Part shown: positions 18,301 to 24,894 of the stretch, one piece after another | How the letters are laid out: every line of letters begins with the position of its first letter | Position numbering within the stretch: position 1 is the first letter of the stretch | DNA from: Oscillospiraceae bacterium | GTDB taxonomy: Bacteria; Bacillota; Clostridia; Oscillospirales; Oscillospiraceae | NCBI GenBank assembly: GCA_009787625.1 | Contig: WQSX01000002.1 | Location: forward strand, 1-64,000 | Direction of reading: 5' to 3' | Length of the DNA: 64,000 nucleotides | Program-made: the position numbers and the translations under genes | Notes under the pieces: generated by a model | Seen by the model: only the letters and a program-made list of their open reading frames with translations | Databases searched by the model: none | What the model was told of the DNA's origin: nothing

Positions 18301-18858
18301 CGCCGGGGAGAAAAAGTCCAAAATCCCACCCCTGACTGCGAATTGTCCATGACCCTCGACCTGCTCACTCCTGCTGTAACCGCACAATATCAGTTTCTCT
18401 GAGAGTTCACCCATGTCATAAACAGTGCCTGTGCGCACTATCATAGACGCTTCTTTGAGTTTTTCGGGCGAAATCGTCCGTTGCAGGACACCACTCACAG
18501 ACATTACGACAATTGGTGCACGTTGTTCGTTCATCGCCAAGAGCGCCGCAATTCGCTTTTGTTCGGTGTGGCGCGAAACAGCGTCAACATCGTGAAAAGT
18601 AAACTCCCGCGAGGTTACAGTGTGAGCTTGCTCCATTGTGAGTGCAGCGATATCACGGGCAATTCTCCCCGCCTCATCCTCACCCGCACATATGACCGCA
18701 ACGGGTCGCATGGTCGTTGCTCTAATCGCCGCTGCAACGTGAGCACGGTGTATCTCGGACAGCCCCGAAATAACCGCAGGACATTTCCCGGCTTCAATAC
18801 CGGAAATAAGTTTCCTAAAGCCGGCTTCTTCGCTGAGTGATTTTGTGATTTGTAGCAT
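15304..18858 (-). CDS. mfd: Transcription-repair coupling factor
   Basis: The 1184-residue Mfd removes RNA polymerase stalled at DNA damage and recruits UvrA. Domains in order are the UvrB-like N-terminal module, the RNA polymerase-interacting CarD-like domain (about 505-580, GDLVVHDTHGIGRF), the RecG-like translocase with Walker A at 659-666 (GDVGYGKT), DEEQRFGV and the QIRGRVGR helicase motif, then the C-terminal TRCF domain. The ATG at 18858 was chosen because AAGGAG lies at 18868-18873; a start 8 codons upstream has none. The last residues (VGGGVLDAP) and the stop codon region are encoded by a palindromic repeat. Confidence 0.97.
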   Translation of the reverse strand: MLQITKSLSEEAGFRKLISGIEAGKCPAVISGLSEIHRAHVAAAIRATTMRPVAVICAGEDEAGRIARDIAALTMEQAHTVTSREFTFHDVDAVSRHTEQKRIAALLAMNEQRAPIVVMSVSGVLQRTISPEKLKEASMIVRTGTVYDMGELSEKLILCGYSRSEQVEGHGQFAVRGGILDFFSPAHDEPVRCEFFGDEIDAIGFFDISTQRRTEPLSEAQIAPVAEALPSLYSGAGGEGAKGLAKELEEYHARLEARSTTSPELLKNLTADIDRLNEDRGFTTADRYIELISPMSTPLDYLQDDTIVVICEPLRVTERADSYLKMLGADSVTLLEAGVLESSLVRFSEDWAGLLLNLNKFPTVMTDSFASSSYPLTPKVMISMDAKRLPSYGGSLETASSEVAHYIKSGFRTVILCQDRRRADRMREYLEEREISSSLDSALHNLPEKGQCAIAIGELSAGVEYPSINLAIVTEGQIVAQPQVVRKVKKAKQKTTREKLQSFSDLAQGDLVVHDTHGIGRFVGFFKLRVDDVDKDYIKIAYAGTDSLYVPTTQLDMVAKYIGGGEEAVGAKLSKLGGTEWIKAKTRAKKAAKEMAKELIKLYAERQRIEGRAFAKDTVWQAEFEDKFGYQETDDQLKSTKEIKEDMEKSVPMDRLLCGDVGYGKTEVALRAIMKCILSGYQAAILVPTTVLAQQHYVTSMRRFAGYPVNIEVLSRFRTPAQMRTALRDIKNGSVDFIIGTHRLLQKDIEFKKLGLLVVDEEQRFGVSHKEKLKSISKKVDVLTLSATPIPRTLNMALSGIRDMSTIEEPPQSRRPVQTYVMEHDYDILCDAIRREIDRGGQVYYLHNRVESIEREAGRLAGLLEGVRIGVAHGQMDEDHLSEVMEQMIDGTIQVLVCTTIIESGIDIPNVNTLIVEDADKLGLAQLHQIRGRVGRSPRRSYAYLTFRQGKAISEIAEKRLTAIREFAEFNSGFKIAMRDLEIRGAGSLLGSEQSGHMISVGYDMYLKLLEEAVLEEKGEKAPKKIECVADINVSAGIPDKYVPSAKQRMDVYRRIALIRSQEDYDDMVEELVDRYGDPPKQVLTLISVAMLRAEASEIGITEISQKEGWLSVKLTDFNMESISTLYALPDFTGRIKVLAGTDPAVALKLAGGAVVDEAVKLVRSFAYALSSLESVGGGVLDAP
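15308..15333. repeat. Repeat family A variant forming the mfd 3' end
   Basis: GGGGCG/CGCCCC stem with inner CG/CG pairs and an AGGA loop. It has the same layout as 9030-9055 in mutS, with an A-T pair replaced by G-C. In frame it encodes GGGVLDAP at the Mfd C-terminus. Confidence 0.7.
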
Positions 18859-18916
18859 GTATAATTTCTCCTTGAATTGCACCGGGATTCCTATATAATC
18901 CCGAATATAATGTATA

Positions 18917-18939
18917 TGTGGTACTATATGATTACCACA
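18917..18939. promoter_or_regulatory. Operator-like palindrome beside parS
   Basis: Perfect arms TGTGGTA and TACCACA with a 9-base spacer, three bases from a parS site and upstream of mfd. Protein binding is only inferred. Confidence 0.35.
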
Positions 18940-18942
18940 GAA

Positions 18943-18958
18943 TGTTTCACGTGAAACA
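18943..18958. other. parS: parS centromere-like site 1
   Basis: Exact 16-base palindrome TGTTTCACGTGAAACA, the ParB/Spo0J-binding consensus in Bacillota. It lies in the gap between the methyltransferase stop codon and mfd. Confidence 0.95.
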
Positions 18959-18960
18959 AT

Positions 18961-19803
18961 TTATGTTTTTCGCCCCATGTAGAGTTGATAGACATAATCT
19001 GCTTTCAGTATTCCGCCGTTTTGATTTATTGCCTCAGATAAAGCCTTGTAGAGAGCGTTGCAATTTTCTTCGGGCAATTTTATATGGTCAGACATTGTGT
19101 TCATCAGTGAAACATATTCATCTGCTGTGTATAGCTTGTAGCTTTTGTAGAGTTTCGTTCTTATGTCTGTGAATCCGTAAAGCTCCAGGCCTCTGAGTCT
19201 GAACCCTCTGTGGAGTTCGTCCGGGTCGAGATAGTCGTCTATACTCATTTCGGCAATGGTTTTTTCTCTCCTTCTCCAGTTTTCATAATGTGTATAGTAA
19301 TGCTGAATATAGGCTTTTTCAATATCGTCGGTTAACTCTCCCTCTCCTTGGCGCACAACATTGTTGCGAAGTAGCGCAAATGTGCCGCCATCTTTTAGTA
19401 GTCTGAAAACTTTAGGGCACCCGATATTCGCATCTATCCAATGAAACGCCGAAGCGGCAAATATTAAGTCATAGGACGAGTCCTCCAGCTTTACATCTTC
19501 GAAAGTCGATGTGATTACTTTGAATTTTTCGTTTTCGCTGAATTTTCTCTTTAGAAACTCCGTCATGTTTTCGCCCATCTCTACAGCAAGCACGTCATAT
19601 CCTGCATCAAGAGCTTGAACTGTAGCTTTGCCTGTGCCCGCACCTATTTCTAGGGCCTTTTTGCCACTGTCGGGTGATGAATATTTGATGATGTCGCTGA
19701 ATATTTCAGGGGGATAGTCCCAGCGTGTTTTATCGTAGTTTTCTGTGATTTCGTCAAAAACGACTCGATTATGGCGTTCCCAGCCTGTTTTTGTTGCAGA
19801 CAT
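18961..19803 (-). CDS. Class I SAM-dependent methyltransferase
   Basis: The 280-residue protein has a Rossmann-type methyltransferase fold. Motif I is ALEIGAGTGKATVQAL and motif II lies near DVLAVEMGENM. A DLIFAASAFHWID segment is typical of the UbiE/Methyltransf_11 group. A C-terminal half of unknown fold follows. The substrate cannot be named. AAAGGAG before the ATG at 19803 fixes the start; a longer reading frame would add 32 residues partly encoded by a family A repeat. The stop codon lies two bases from parS site 1. The flanks are rich in repeats, so this is an accessory region. Confidence 0.85.
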   Translation of the reverse strand: MSATKTGWERHNRVVFDEITENYDKTRWDYPPEIFSDIIKYSSPDSGKKALEIGAGTGKATVQALDAGYDVLAVEMGENMTEFLKRKFSENEKFKVITSTFEDVKLEDSSYDLIFAASAFHWIDANIGCPKVFRLLKDGGTFALLRNNVVRQGEGELTDDIEKAYIQHYYTHYENWRRREKTIAEMSIDDYLDPDELHRGFRLRGLELYGFTDIRTKLYKSYKLYTADEYVSLMNTMSDHIKLPEENCNALYKALSEAINQNGGILKADYVYQLYMGRKT

Positions 19804-19832
19804 GTTGTGTTCTCCTTTGTTGTGTTGGTGGT

Positions 19833-19858
19833 GTAGGGGCGAACTGTGTTCGCCCGCC
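19833..19858 (+). repeat. Repeat family A, pair 1 left
   Basis: GTAGGGGCGAAC stem with TGT loop and GTTCGCCC. It faces the inverted copy at 19932-19955 across 73 bases. Confidence 0.85.
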
Positions 19859-19931
19859 AGGTATCGGAGTATTTCGGATATCCAGGAGATAATTTCCATC
19901 GTCTCCTACATGGTTGTGCCGGCGTTTCTTA

Positions 19932-19955
19932 CGGGCGAACGCAGTTCGCCCCTAC
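19932..19955 (-). repeat. Repeat family A, pair 1 right
   Basis: Inverted copy CGGGCGAAC..GTTCGCCCCTAC, just downstream of the transposase stop codon. Confidence 0.85.
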
Positions 19956-20141
19956 GGGGTTTGTCACTCTATATAATACATATCCTCAGTCCATTGTGCG
20001 GGGTTGTCTTTGATATATTCCGTGATTTTTATGTATTCTCGGTGGTTTCGTATTATGTGGTTGTGATAGGAGCGTTGCCATGGTGAGAAACCTATTTGTT
20101 TGGTTATACGTCCTTTCCATTGTTTTATAATTCGGGAAACC

Positions 20142-20164
20142 GTAGGGCGAACTGTGTTCGCTCG
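20142..20164 (+). repeat. Repeat family A, pair 2 left, inside RAYT
   Basis: GTAGGGCGAAC..GTTCGCTCG, directly adjacent to the in-frame TAA. It has one G fewer in the GTAGGGG start than other copies. Confidence 0.8.
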
Positions 20165-20289
20165 TTAAATTAGAATAATCATATGCACATGATTCGGCAT
20201 TATTACGTAGCAATTTACATGAACCCCATCGAATATCGTCGACATTTTATTTATTTCTGATTCTGTTATTTTCCCGATATCTGAAAGGA

Positions 20290-20314
20290 GCGGGCGAACG
20301 CAGTTCGCCCCTAC
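20290..20314 (-). repeat. Repeat family A, pair 2 right, inside RAYT
   Basis: GCGGGCGAAC..GTTCGCCCCTAC, inverted relative to 20142-20164 with 125 bases between. The pair encloses the HUH codons. Confidence 0.85.
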
Positions 20315-20433
20315 AGTGGCGATTTCACCCAACAGCTCTTGCCTATCTTTCACGCACACCGTTACAAAATATGCGCCTTCTTGCGAGTAATCGTAGCCGT
20401 CTAGGCGGTTTTTCCTTCTTGTGGGCTTTTCGC

Positions 20434-20562
20434 TCATTTTGATTGTCCCGATTCACATACTATTTTCTCCCACTCATCTTTTAGCAATCTGTACTCTACC
20501 CTGTCTTTTAATTTGCCCTCATGCCATACGCAGGATTTGCACTCTGTTTCGAGTTTTATCAT
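20434..20562 (-). CDS. Small CxxC-containing protein, hypothetical
   Basis: A 42-residue frame starts MIKLETECKSCVWHEGKL and ends in SGQSK. Its TGA overlaps the RAYT ATG (ATGA), as in a translationally coupled pair. The CKSC pair followed by Trp could bind metal. The only ribosome-like site (AAAGGT) is 13 bases from the ATG. I do not recognise a family. The overlap is the main reason to list it; it may be non-coding. The rest of the 336-base gap up to the HD gene holds only repeat pair 3. Confidence 0.35.
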   Translation of the reverse strand: MIKLETECKSCVWHEGKLKDRVEYRLLKDEWEKIVCESGQSK

Positions 20563-20590
20563 GTGGTTTGCAGACCTTTCGGTTTTTATT

Positions 20591-20617
20591 GTAGGGGCGA
20601 CCGTCCTCGGTCGCCCG
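20591..20617 (+). repeat. Repeat family A, pair 3 left
   Basis: GTAGGGGCGACCG..CGGTCGCCCG, facing 20750-20777 across 132 bases. Confidence 0.85.
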
Positions 20618-20749
20618 ATTCTCGCAATATAATTGTGGTGTTTATATGATTCGGCATTATTGCATATCTCTACTATGTCGATGTTGTTTTTTTGTTATAA
20701 TCCAAAATTGCAGTTCTAACAAGTCTTCCAATGCTTGATAATTGTATGC

Positions 20750-20777
20750 GCGGGCAACCGAGGACGGTCGCCCCTAC
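20750..20777 (-). repeat. Repeat family A, pair 3 right, supplies the HD gene stop codon
   Basis: GCGGGCAACCGAGG..CGGTCGCCCCTAC. On the minus strand its GTAG gives the TAG stop of the HD hydrolase gene. Confidence 0.85.
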
Positions 20778-21475
20778 ACCTCTTGCCTGTAACATTCGCG
20801 GACTTCTGCCAAAATTGCTTTGTAGAAACCTTTTGCCGCTGGCTTTCGTTTTTTTGCTAGTTTTGTTCCGTGCTTTGTGTAGAATTTATCGTAGATTTTT
20901 TCGAGCTTATACTTGTATTCTCTGAGAAACGAATTTTGCTTGTCTTTTTTCCCATTTTGCACTAACCCCTCTTCACTGACCGTGTACAGCGGCTCCATCA
21001 CATGAGCGTTGTGTAGTAGTGTTCTGGCTATACCTATTGCGCCGCAGACTTCTAACTTGTCTGCATCAAATAGAATTTTTGCTTCTATGCTTTCCGGTGG
21101 ATTGTTGCTGCGAAAGCGATGCATTTCTATACAGTTTTTGACTGCATTCGAAAATTCCTCGGAGTAGCCGTTTAAAATAAGCCAATCATAAGCCTTTACC
21201 GCTCCGTGAGTTGCATGGTCAATGCTTGGGTCGGCGAATTGCTCCGGACGAGATATGTCATGCAAGAGACACGCCACGGTTAGAATATCGAAATCTACTT
21301 CACCTCCTGCATTTGCCTCATTTTCAGCGATTTGCAGTGCGTAGTTTAAGACCCTATATACATGCTCTGCGTCATGCGCTACATCACATAGGCACGATTT
21401 CATGTATGTTTCCACTTCGGGAAACTTTGCCATTAGTGGTTTTCTACTGTTTTTTTCTCTATTATCCTGCATCAT
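20774..21475 (-). CDS. HD-domain phosphohydrolase
   Basis: The 233-residue cytosolic protein has the HD superfamily metal ligands: His34 and His38 in the first helix, His72-Asp73 (LLHDIS) and an Asp at 137-139 (LFDADKLE). The layout resembles the YedJ/YfbR-like group of single-domain hydrolases, which act on nucleotides or related phosphoesters; the substrate is unknown. The C-terminus is Lys/Arg-rich. The start is preceded by GAGGAACG. It lies 18 bases after the acetyltransferase gene and is probably co-transcribed with it. The TAG stop comes from a family A repeat. Confidence 0.85.
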   Translation of the reverse strand: MMQDNREKNSRKPLMAKFPEVETYMKSCLCDVAHDAEHVYRVLNYALQIAENEANAGGEVDFDILTVACLLHDISRPEQFADPSIDHATHGAVKAYDWLILNGYSEEFSNAVKNCIEMHRFRSNNPPESIEAKILFDADKLEVCGAIGIARTLLHNAHVMEPLYTVSEEGLVQNGKKDKQNSFLREYKYKLEKIYDKFYTKHGTKLAKKRKPAAKGFYKAILAEVRECYRQEV

Positions 21476-21493
21476 CGTTCCTCACTGCACTGT

Positions 21494-22045
21494 TCACTTG
21501 TTTTTTGACACTTCGTAATCCTCTTTAGACAAAATATATCTCTTGCCTTCAAAGACTTTATTTAATGCTTTCGACTCAAAAACATGTTCACCACAATACT
21601 TAAACCCTGTTTTCTCTATAACCTTTTGGGATTGCTCGTTTATTTGAAAATGTCCGCACCATAATACGTCTACGCTTAACTCTTCAAAGGCATACTGAAT
21701 TGCCGCTTTTGCCGCTTCAGGCATAATCCCTTTGCCCCAATAATCCTTTGATAGAACGTAGCCTATTTCTCTTTGGATTTCGGCTTTATAGCCGTAACTC
21801 AGTGTGTCTCTGTCGTGGATTCCGAGTGAGCCTATAACTTTATTGTTTTCTTTAAGCACAATGGCGTAAACATCACCGTCACGAATGAATGCGTCCAATA
21901 TTGTTTTAGACGTTTCTGTGTTTTCGTGGTGCGGCCACCCTGCCATTTCCCCGACACCTTCGACTTTTGCGTATTCGTAAAAGTCTGCTAGGTCTGTTTC
22001 TTTCCAGTCTCTCAGTATTAGCCTCTCTGTTTCTAAAGTTTTCAT
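21494..22045 (-). CDS. GNAT family N-acetyltransferase (RimJ/RimL type)
   Basis: The 183-residue protein begins MKTLETERLILRDWKETDL, the usual start of RimJ/RimL-like acetyltransferases. It has the acetyl-CoA-binding region REIGYVLSKDYWGKGIMPEA, and INEQSQKVIEKTGFKYCGE in the last third. It transfers acetyl groups from acetyl-CoA to an amine, possibly a protein N-terminus or small molecule; the target is unknown. GGAGG lies 5 bases before the ATG. It probably forms a two-gene unit with the HD hydrolase. Confidence 0.9.
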   Translation of the reverse strand: MKTLETERLILRDWKETDLADFYEYAKVEGVGEMAGWPHHENTETSKTILDAFIRDGDVYAIVLKENNKVIGSLGIHDRDTLSYGYKAEIQREIGYVLSKDYWGKGIMPEAAKAAIQYAFEELSVDVLWCGHFQINEQSQKVIEKTGFKYCGEHVFESKALNKVFEGKRYILSKEDYEVSKNK

Positions 22046-22123
22046 GATTCCTCCTGGTTTTGTGGTTTTAGTCGATTGTTAAAATCATAAGTATTCGCAA
22101 TTATTTGATTTTCTCCGCTTTTT

Positions 22124-22151
22124 CAAATCACCCGCAGGGCCGGGTGATTTG
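22124..22151. repeat. Short derivative of the 115-base element (family D)
   Basis: CAAATCACCC and CGGGTGATTTG ends with an 8-base centre. The ends match those of the full copies at 23877 and 24702, as if the interior had been lost. Confidence 0.7.
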
Positions 22152-22373
22152 TTATTTAGTTTTTTGTAATAATCGAATGATGGCTTCTTGATTTTTAATA
22201 ATCCTGCTCAGCCCCATCAGAACTCCACCACCGATGAATGCCATTACGCTTACAATTCTAAAAATTATATCTTCCCAGAGATCAAGGCGAATGATTTGAA
22301 AAATATAAAAGAAGGACATGCCTACTAAAATTAGACCTGCTACAAATAGAACGTTTGAAACAATTTTATTCAT
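22152..22373 (-). CDS. Small two-helix membrane protein, unknown
   Basis: The 73-residue protein has two hydrophobic segments (about 5-27 and 37-57) separated by a short charged loop (RLDLWEDIIFR) and a charged C-terminus. No family recognised. It starts 10 bases after the IMPACT-family gene, with GAGGGGTGA upstream, so it is likely translated from the same message. Confidence 0.65.
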   Translation of the reverse strand: MNKIVSNVLFVAGLILVGMSFFYIFQIIRLDLWEDIIFRIVSVMAFIGGGVLMGLSRIIKNQEAIIRLLQKTK

Positions 22374-22383
22374 ATACGCATCA

Positions 22384-22740
22384 TCACCCCTCTATTTGCT
22401 CCAGTTCGCCGTCAACCGCCAAGCCTGCGGCTTTTCCGTAGGCACGTATTAATCCACCTTTTCCTAAAAGCGTACCTCCGAAATATCGCACGACTACTAC
22501 AACTACATTTTGCAGTTTGCGTCGTGTAATCACGTTGTAAATGGGAAGTCCTGCCGTTCCGCGCGGCTCGCCGTCGTCATTTGTTTTTGCGGTGTTTTGG
22601 AGAACATAGGCATACGTAACATGACCCGCCTTAGGATGCTTTGCGGCTATGTCCGCGATAAATGCCTTTGCATCAGGCTCTGTCTCCGCTTTTGCGGCGT
22701 AACTTATAAACCGTGACTTCTTTTCTACGAGTTCGTACAT
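22384..22740 (-). CDS. YigZ/IMPACT-family protein, N-terminal domain only
   Basis: The 118-residue protein carries the IMPACT (UPF0029) N-terminal domain: KKSRFISYAAKAET, the HPKAGHVTYAYVL segment, DDGEPRGTAGLPI and VVRYFGGTLLGKGGLIRAYG are all typical. Bacterial YigZ proteins are usually about 200 residues with a second DUF1949 domain; here the reading frame ends right after the first domain (LEQIEG). The biochemical role of YigZ is poorly defined. AAGGAC precedes the ATG. Confidence 0.85.
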   Translation of the reverse strand: MYELVEKKSRFISYAAKAETEPDAKAFIADIAAKHPKAGHVTYAYVLQNTAKTNDDGEPRGTAGLPIYNVITRRKLQNVVVVVVRYFGGTLLGKGGLIRAYGKAAGLAVDGELEQIEG

Positions 22741-22816
22741 ATGGTTTGTCCTTGATTTGAGTGTTCTTTTGGTGGTTTTCTCGTGTTATCTGATTTTTGG
22801 TTTCATCATGTTTTTT

Positions 22817-22840
22817 CGGGCGATTAATAATCGCCCCTAC
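22817..22840 (-). repeat. Repeat family A, single copy
   Basis: CGGGCGATTA..TAATCGCCCCTAC. The outer stem matches the family; the inner stem is ATTA/TAAT, compensated on both arms. Confidence 0.8.
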
Positions 22841-22857
22841 ATGGGTTCCATTGCATT

Positions 22858-23688
22858 TTACGATATATTTGTGAGAATTTCTTTATATCGCTTTGTCGCG
22901 AGTTTGCTGTGGGAACCTTTTTTGCAAAATTCAAGTTTGGATAGTTTCGGGGAATTTCTTTCTACAACTATCATCTCGTCTACAAGTTTATCTTGCAAAA
23001 CCTGAAGCGCAGATAGGAATCGCTTATCTCGTTTTGCTTTATCATAAAACGACAGCACATAAACATAGGAAAATATGTTGTAATCCTCAAATGGATATCC
23101 GACCCTATAAAACCGGCTCCCCATGCCATATTGACAAGGTCCTATAGGCCTTTTGATTTCCCAGTGCTTTAGCAAAAACTCCACCGCAGCATCTAAAATA
23201 GGTTCATTATTTAGGTATTTGCTAAAGCGAAAAGAGCAGAGAATATTAAGTGTTGGGAAGGGGTTTGAATATTCCGTTTCCGGACCTCTTCCGAATGAAA
23301 ACTTATTGCAACGCCAGCCGCCATCTAAATATGTGGTGTCTAAAAAGTATCTGAATGTTTTTTGCACTCTTTCATCTGATTGATAACCTAAGTTGCACAA
23401 TAGATATGCGGCTCTTGCTGTGTGACAGGGCAAAATGCCGCCCGTCGGATATAATTTAAAACGACCGTCTTCTTTCCAAGCATCGAAAAACAGATCAGCT
23501 ACCACAATTAGTATCGGGTCAGACGGGCTAATTCCCAATTCCAAAAGCATTAGCGCACAGTCATATGCAGAAAACGGGCTTCCCTTAATCAATCGATTAT
23601 CGGGGGTTGTCCAGTAATCGGCACCTAGGTCATACCTGTGTGATAGTATTTCATCTATATCGATTTGATACTCGTGGTTAAGGCTCAC
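22858..23688 (-). CDS. Hypothetical protein with prenyltransferase/cyclase-like helical repeats
   Basis: The protein has 276 residues from the GTG at 23688. Features recall the alpha-alpha toroid of the prenyltransferase/squalene-cyclase superfamily: spaced helical pairs, LYPTGGILPCHTARAAYLLCNLGY, and a Gly-Gly-Trp turn in YLDGGWRCN. Two such turns are present, but the catalytic cyclase DxDD is absent, so the function is not known. GTG was chosen because GAGGTG lies 6 bases upstream. An ATG at 23733 would add 15 residues but lies 9 bases from parS site 2 and has no ribosome site. Confidence 0.6.
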   Translation of the reverse strand: MSLNHEYQIDIDEILSHRYDLGADYWTTPDNRLIKGSPFSAYDCALMLLELGISPSDPILIVVADLFFDAWKEDGRFKLYPTGGILPCHTARAAYLLCNLGYQSDERVQKTFRYFLDTTYLDGGWRCNKFSFGRGPETEYSNPFPTLNILCSFRFSKYLNNEPILDAAVEFLLKHWEIKRPIGPCQYGMGSRFYRVGYPFEDYNIFSYVYVLSFYDKAKRDKRFLSALQVLQDKLVDEMIVVERNSPKLSKLEFCKKGSHSKLATKRYKEILTNIS

Positions 23689-23742
23689 GCTTTGCACCTC
23701 ATGTTTCTTTGATAGTTGTAAGTAAAGACACATACAACATAT

Positions 23743-23758
23743 TGTTTCACGTGAAACA
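23743..23758. other. parS: parS site 2
   Basis: Exact TGTTTCACGTGAAACA, upstream of the toroid-like gene. The remaining sequence up to 24068 contains only the family D element. Confidence 0.95.
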
Positions 23759-23876
23759 TTTTTCGCAATGTTTCGGGTTTAGTTCATGGGCGGCTATTAA
23801 TGGTTTTTACAAGAAAGATAATAATCGTTTGCGATACTCAAAAAGGTGTTGCAAATATTGGATATTTTCCGCTTAT

Positions 23877-23992
23877 CAAAACACCCGGCACCTGCGGGCG
23901 GCACCCTCTTTTCTAAAGAGGGCAAAAATGACTCTTTTTAAACCCCTGCCCTCTTTAGTAAAGAGGGTGGCCCCGCAGGGCCGGGTGTTTTG
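23877..23992. mobile_element. MITE-like element, family D, copy 1
   Basis: A 116-base element with inverted ends CAAAACACCCGG and complement, and nested inner arms (GCACCCTCTTTTCTAAAGAG and its near-complement). No coding sequence. It is 80-90% like copy 2 by eye. Confidence 0.7.
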
Positions 23993-24068
23993 TTGCCTAG
24001 GTTTTCACAATTTCCTGCATAATAATCAAGTTCAAAATAATTACCATAATCTTCAGACGCCATCCCAC

Positions 24069-24602
24069 CTACACCACTCTTTCAAAATACTCATCCGCAA
24101 GTATTGCATATACCGCCTCATCAATCCATTTTTTATCAACCCTCGCCCAGAACGCTTTGACATGCGTGGCTTCTCGGCGCATTCCGTTTCTTTCCATCAC
24201 ACGACAGGAGCCGTAGTTGACGGCAGCGCACGGCGCGGTTAATCTGCGAAGCTTTAAATCTTCAAAGCCGTATCTAATAAGCTCTGCGGCAAATTCCGTG
24301 CCATATCCCTGCTTCCAGTAGTCCATATGTAATATCCAACCCAACACTCCTGTATCATTTTCCTTATCCGGATAAACTCCACCACTTCCTATGACTTTGC
24401 CCGATTCTCTCAGGCAGACGGCAAAATCCCTTCCTACTTTTCTGTTTGCCGACATCTCCAAAAACGCTCTGGTTTCACTTTCCGCATTCGGTCCAAACGA
24501 CATATAACGCACATTATCAGGGTTTGAGCCCCAAGAATGCACAGCTTCAAAGTCGTCCACTGTTAATGGACGTAGTGTGAGTCGCTTTGTTGTTAATATC
24601 AT
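24069..24602 (-). CDS. GNAT family N-acetyltransferase (RimJ/RimL type)
   Basis: The 177-residue protein starts MILTTKRLTLRPLTVDDFEA, a RimJ/RimL-like N-terminus. It has GVLGWILHMDYWKQGYGTEFAA as acetyl-CoA loop and AVNYGSCRVMERNGMRREA near the C-terminus. It transfers an acetyl group to an unknown amine. AAGGAG precedes the ATG. It is flanked on both sides by family D elements and parS sites, so it sits in the repeat-rich accessory stretch. Confidence 0.9.
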   Translation of the reverse strand: MILTTKRLTLRPLTVDDFEAVHSWGSNPDNVRYMSFGPNAESETRAFLEMSANRKVGRDFAVCLRESGKVIGSGGVYPDKENDTGVLGWILHMDYWKQGYGTEFAAELIRYGFEDLKLRRLTAPCAAVNYGSCRVMERNGMRREATHVKAFWARVDKKWIDEAVYAILADEYFERVV

Positions 24603-24701
24603 GTTGTGTCTCCTTGGTTATATAGCCTGTTAGTTGAATTCGAAACTCAAAAAGATCTTGCGAATATTCAAGTATCTATACTAATTGATGTTCTCAGCTC
24701 T

Positions 24702-24816
24702 CAAATCACCCGCCGCCTGCGGGCGGCACCCTCTTTTCTAAAGAGGGCAAAGATTGCTCACTTCTAACCCCCGCCCTCTTTAGAAAAGAGGGTGCCCCGC
24801 AGGGTCGGGTGATTTG
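24702..24816. mobile_element. MITE-like element, family D, copy 2
   Basis: A 115-base element with ends CAAATCACCCG and CGGGTGATTTG and the same nested CCCTCTTT/AAAGAGGG arms as copy 1. The rest of the 292-base gap holds only parS site 3. Confidence 0.7.
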
Positions 24817-24852
24817 TTGCCATGGCTTTTAAACTGTTTTTATACAGCATAA

Positions 24853-24868
24853 TGTTTCACGTGAAACA
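24853..24868. other. parS: parS site 3
   Basis: Exact TGTTTCACGTGAAACA between the GNAT gene and the GNAT-DUF3788 gene. Confidence 0.95.
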
Positions 24869-24894
24869 TTATTTACTACATGGTGTAATGGCGT

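Larger units (their letters stand above)
19964..20437 (-). pseudogene. RAYT (REP-associated Y1 transposase), interrupted by one in-frame stop
   Basis: The frame from 20437 to the TGA at 19964-19966 spans 158 codons and reads as one IS200-like/Transposase_17 protein, except for a TAA at 20165-20167. The N-terminal part has GYDYSQEGAYFVTVCVKDR and the HUH motif PNHVHMIIL. After the TAA the same frame continues with RIIKQWKGRITKQIGFSPWQRSYHNHIIRN in sense and ends in YIKDNPAQWTEDMYY, the standard RAYT C-terminus. The catalytic Tyr should lie in this second half. Two oppositely oriented family A repeats sit inside the frame, encoding VGANCVRP and RANTVRP. It is either a decayed gene or one needing readthrough. 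A small Cys-containing ORF overlaps its start. Confidence 0.8.
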
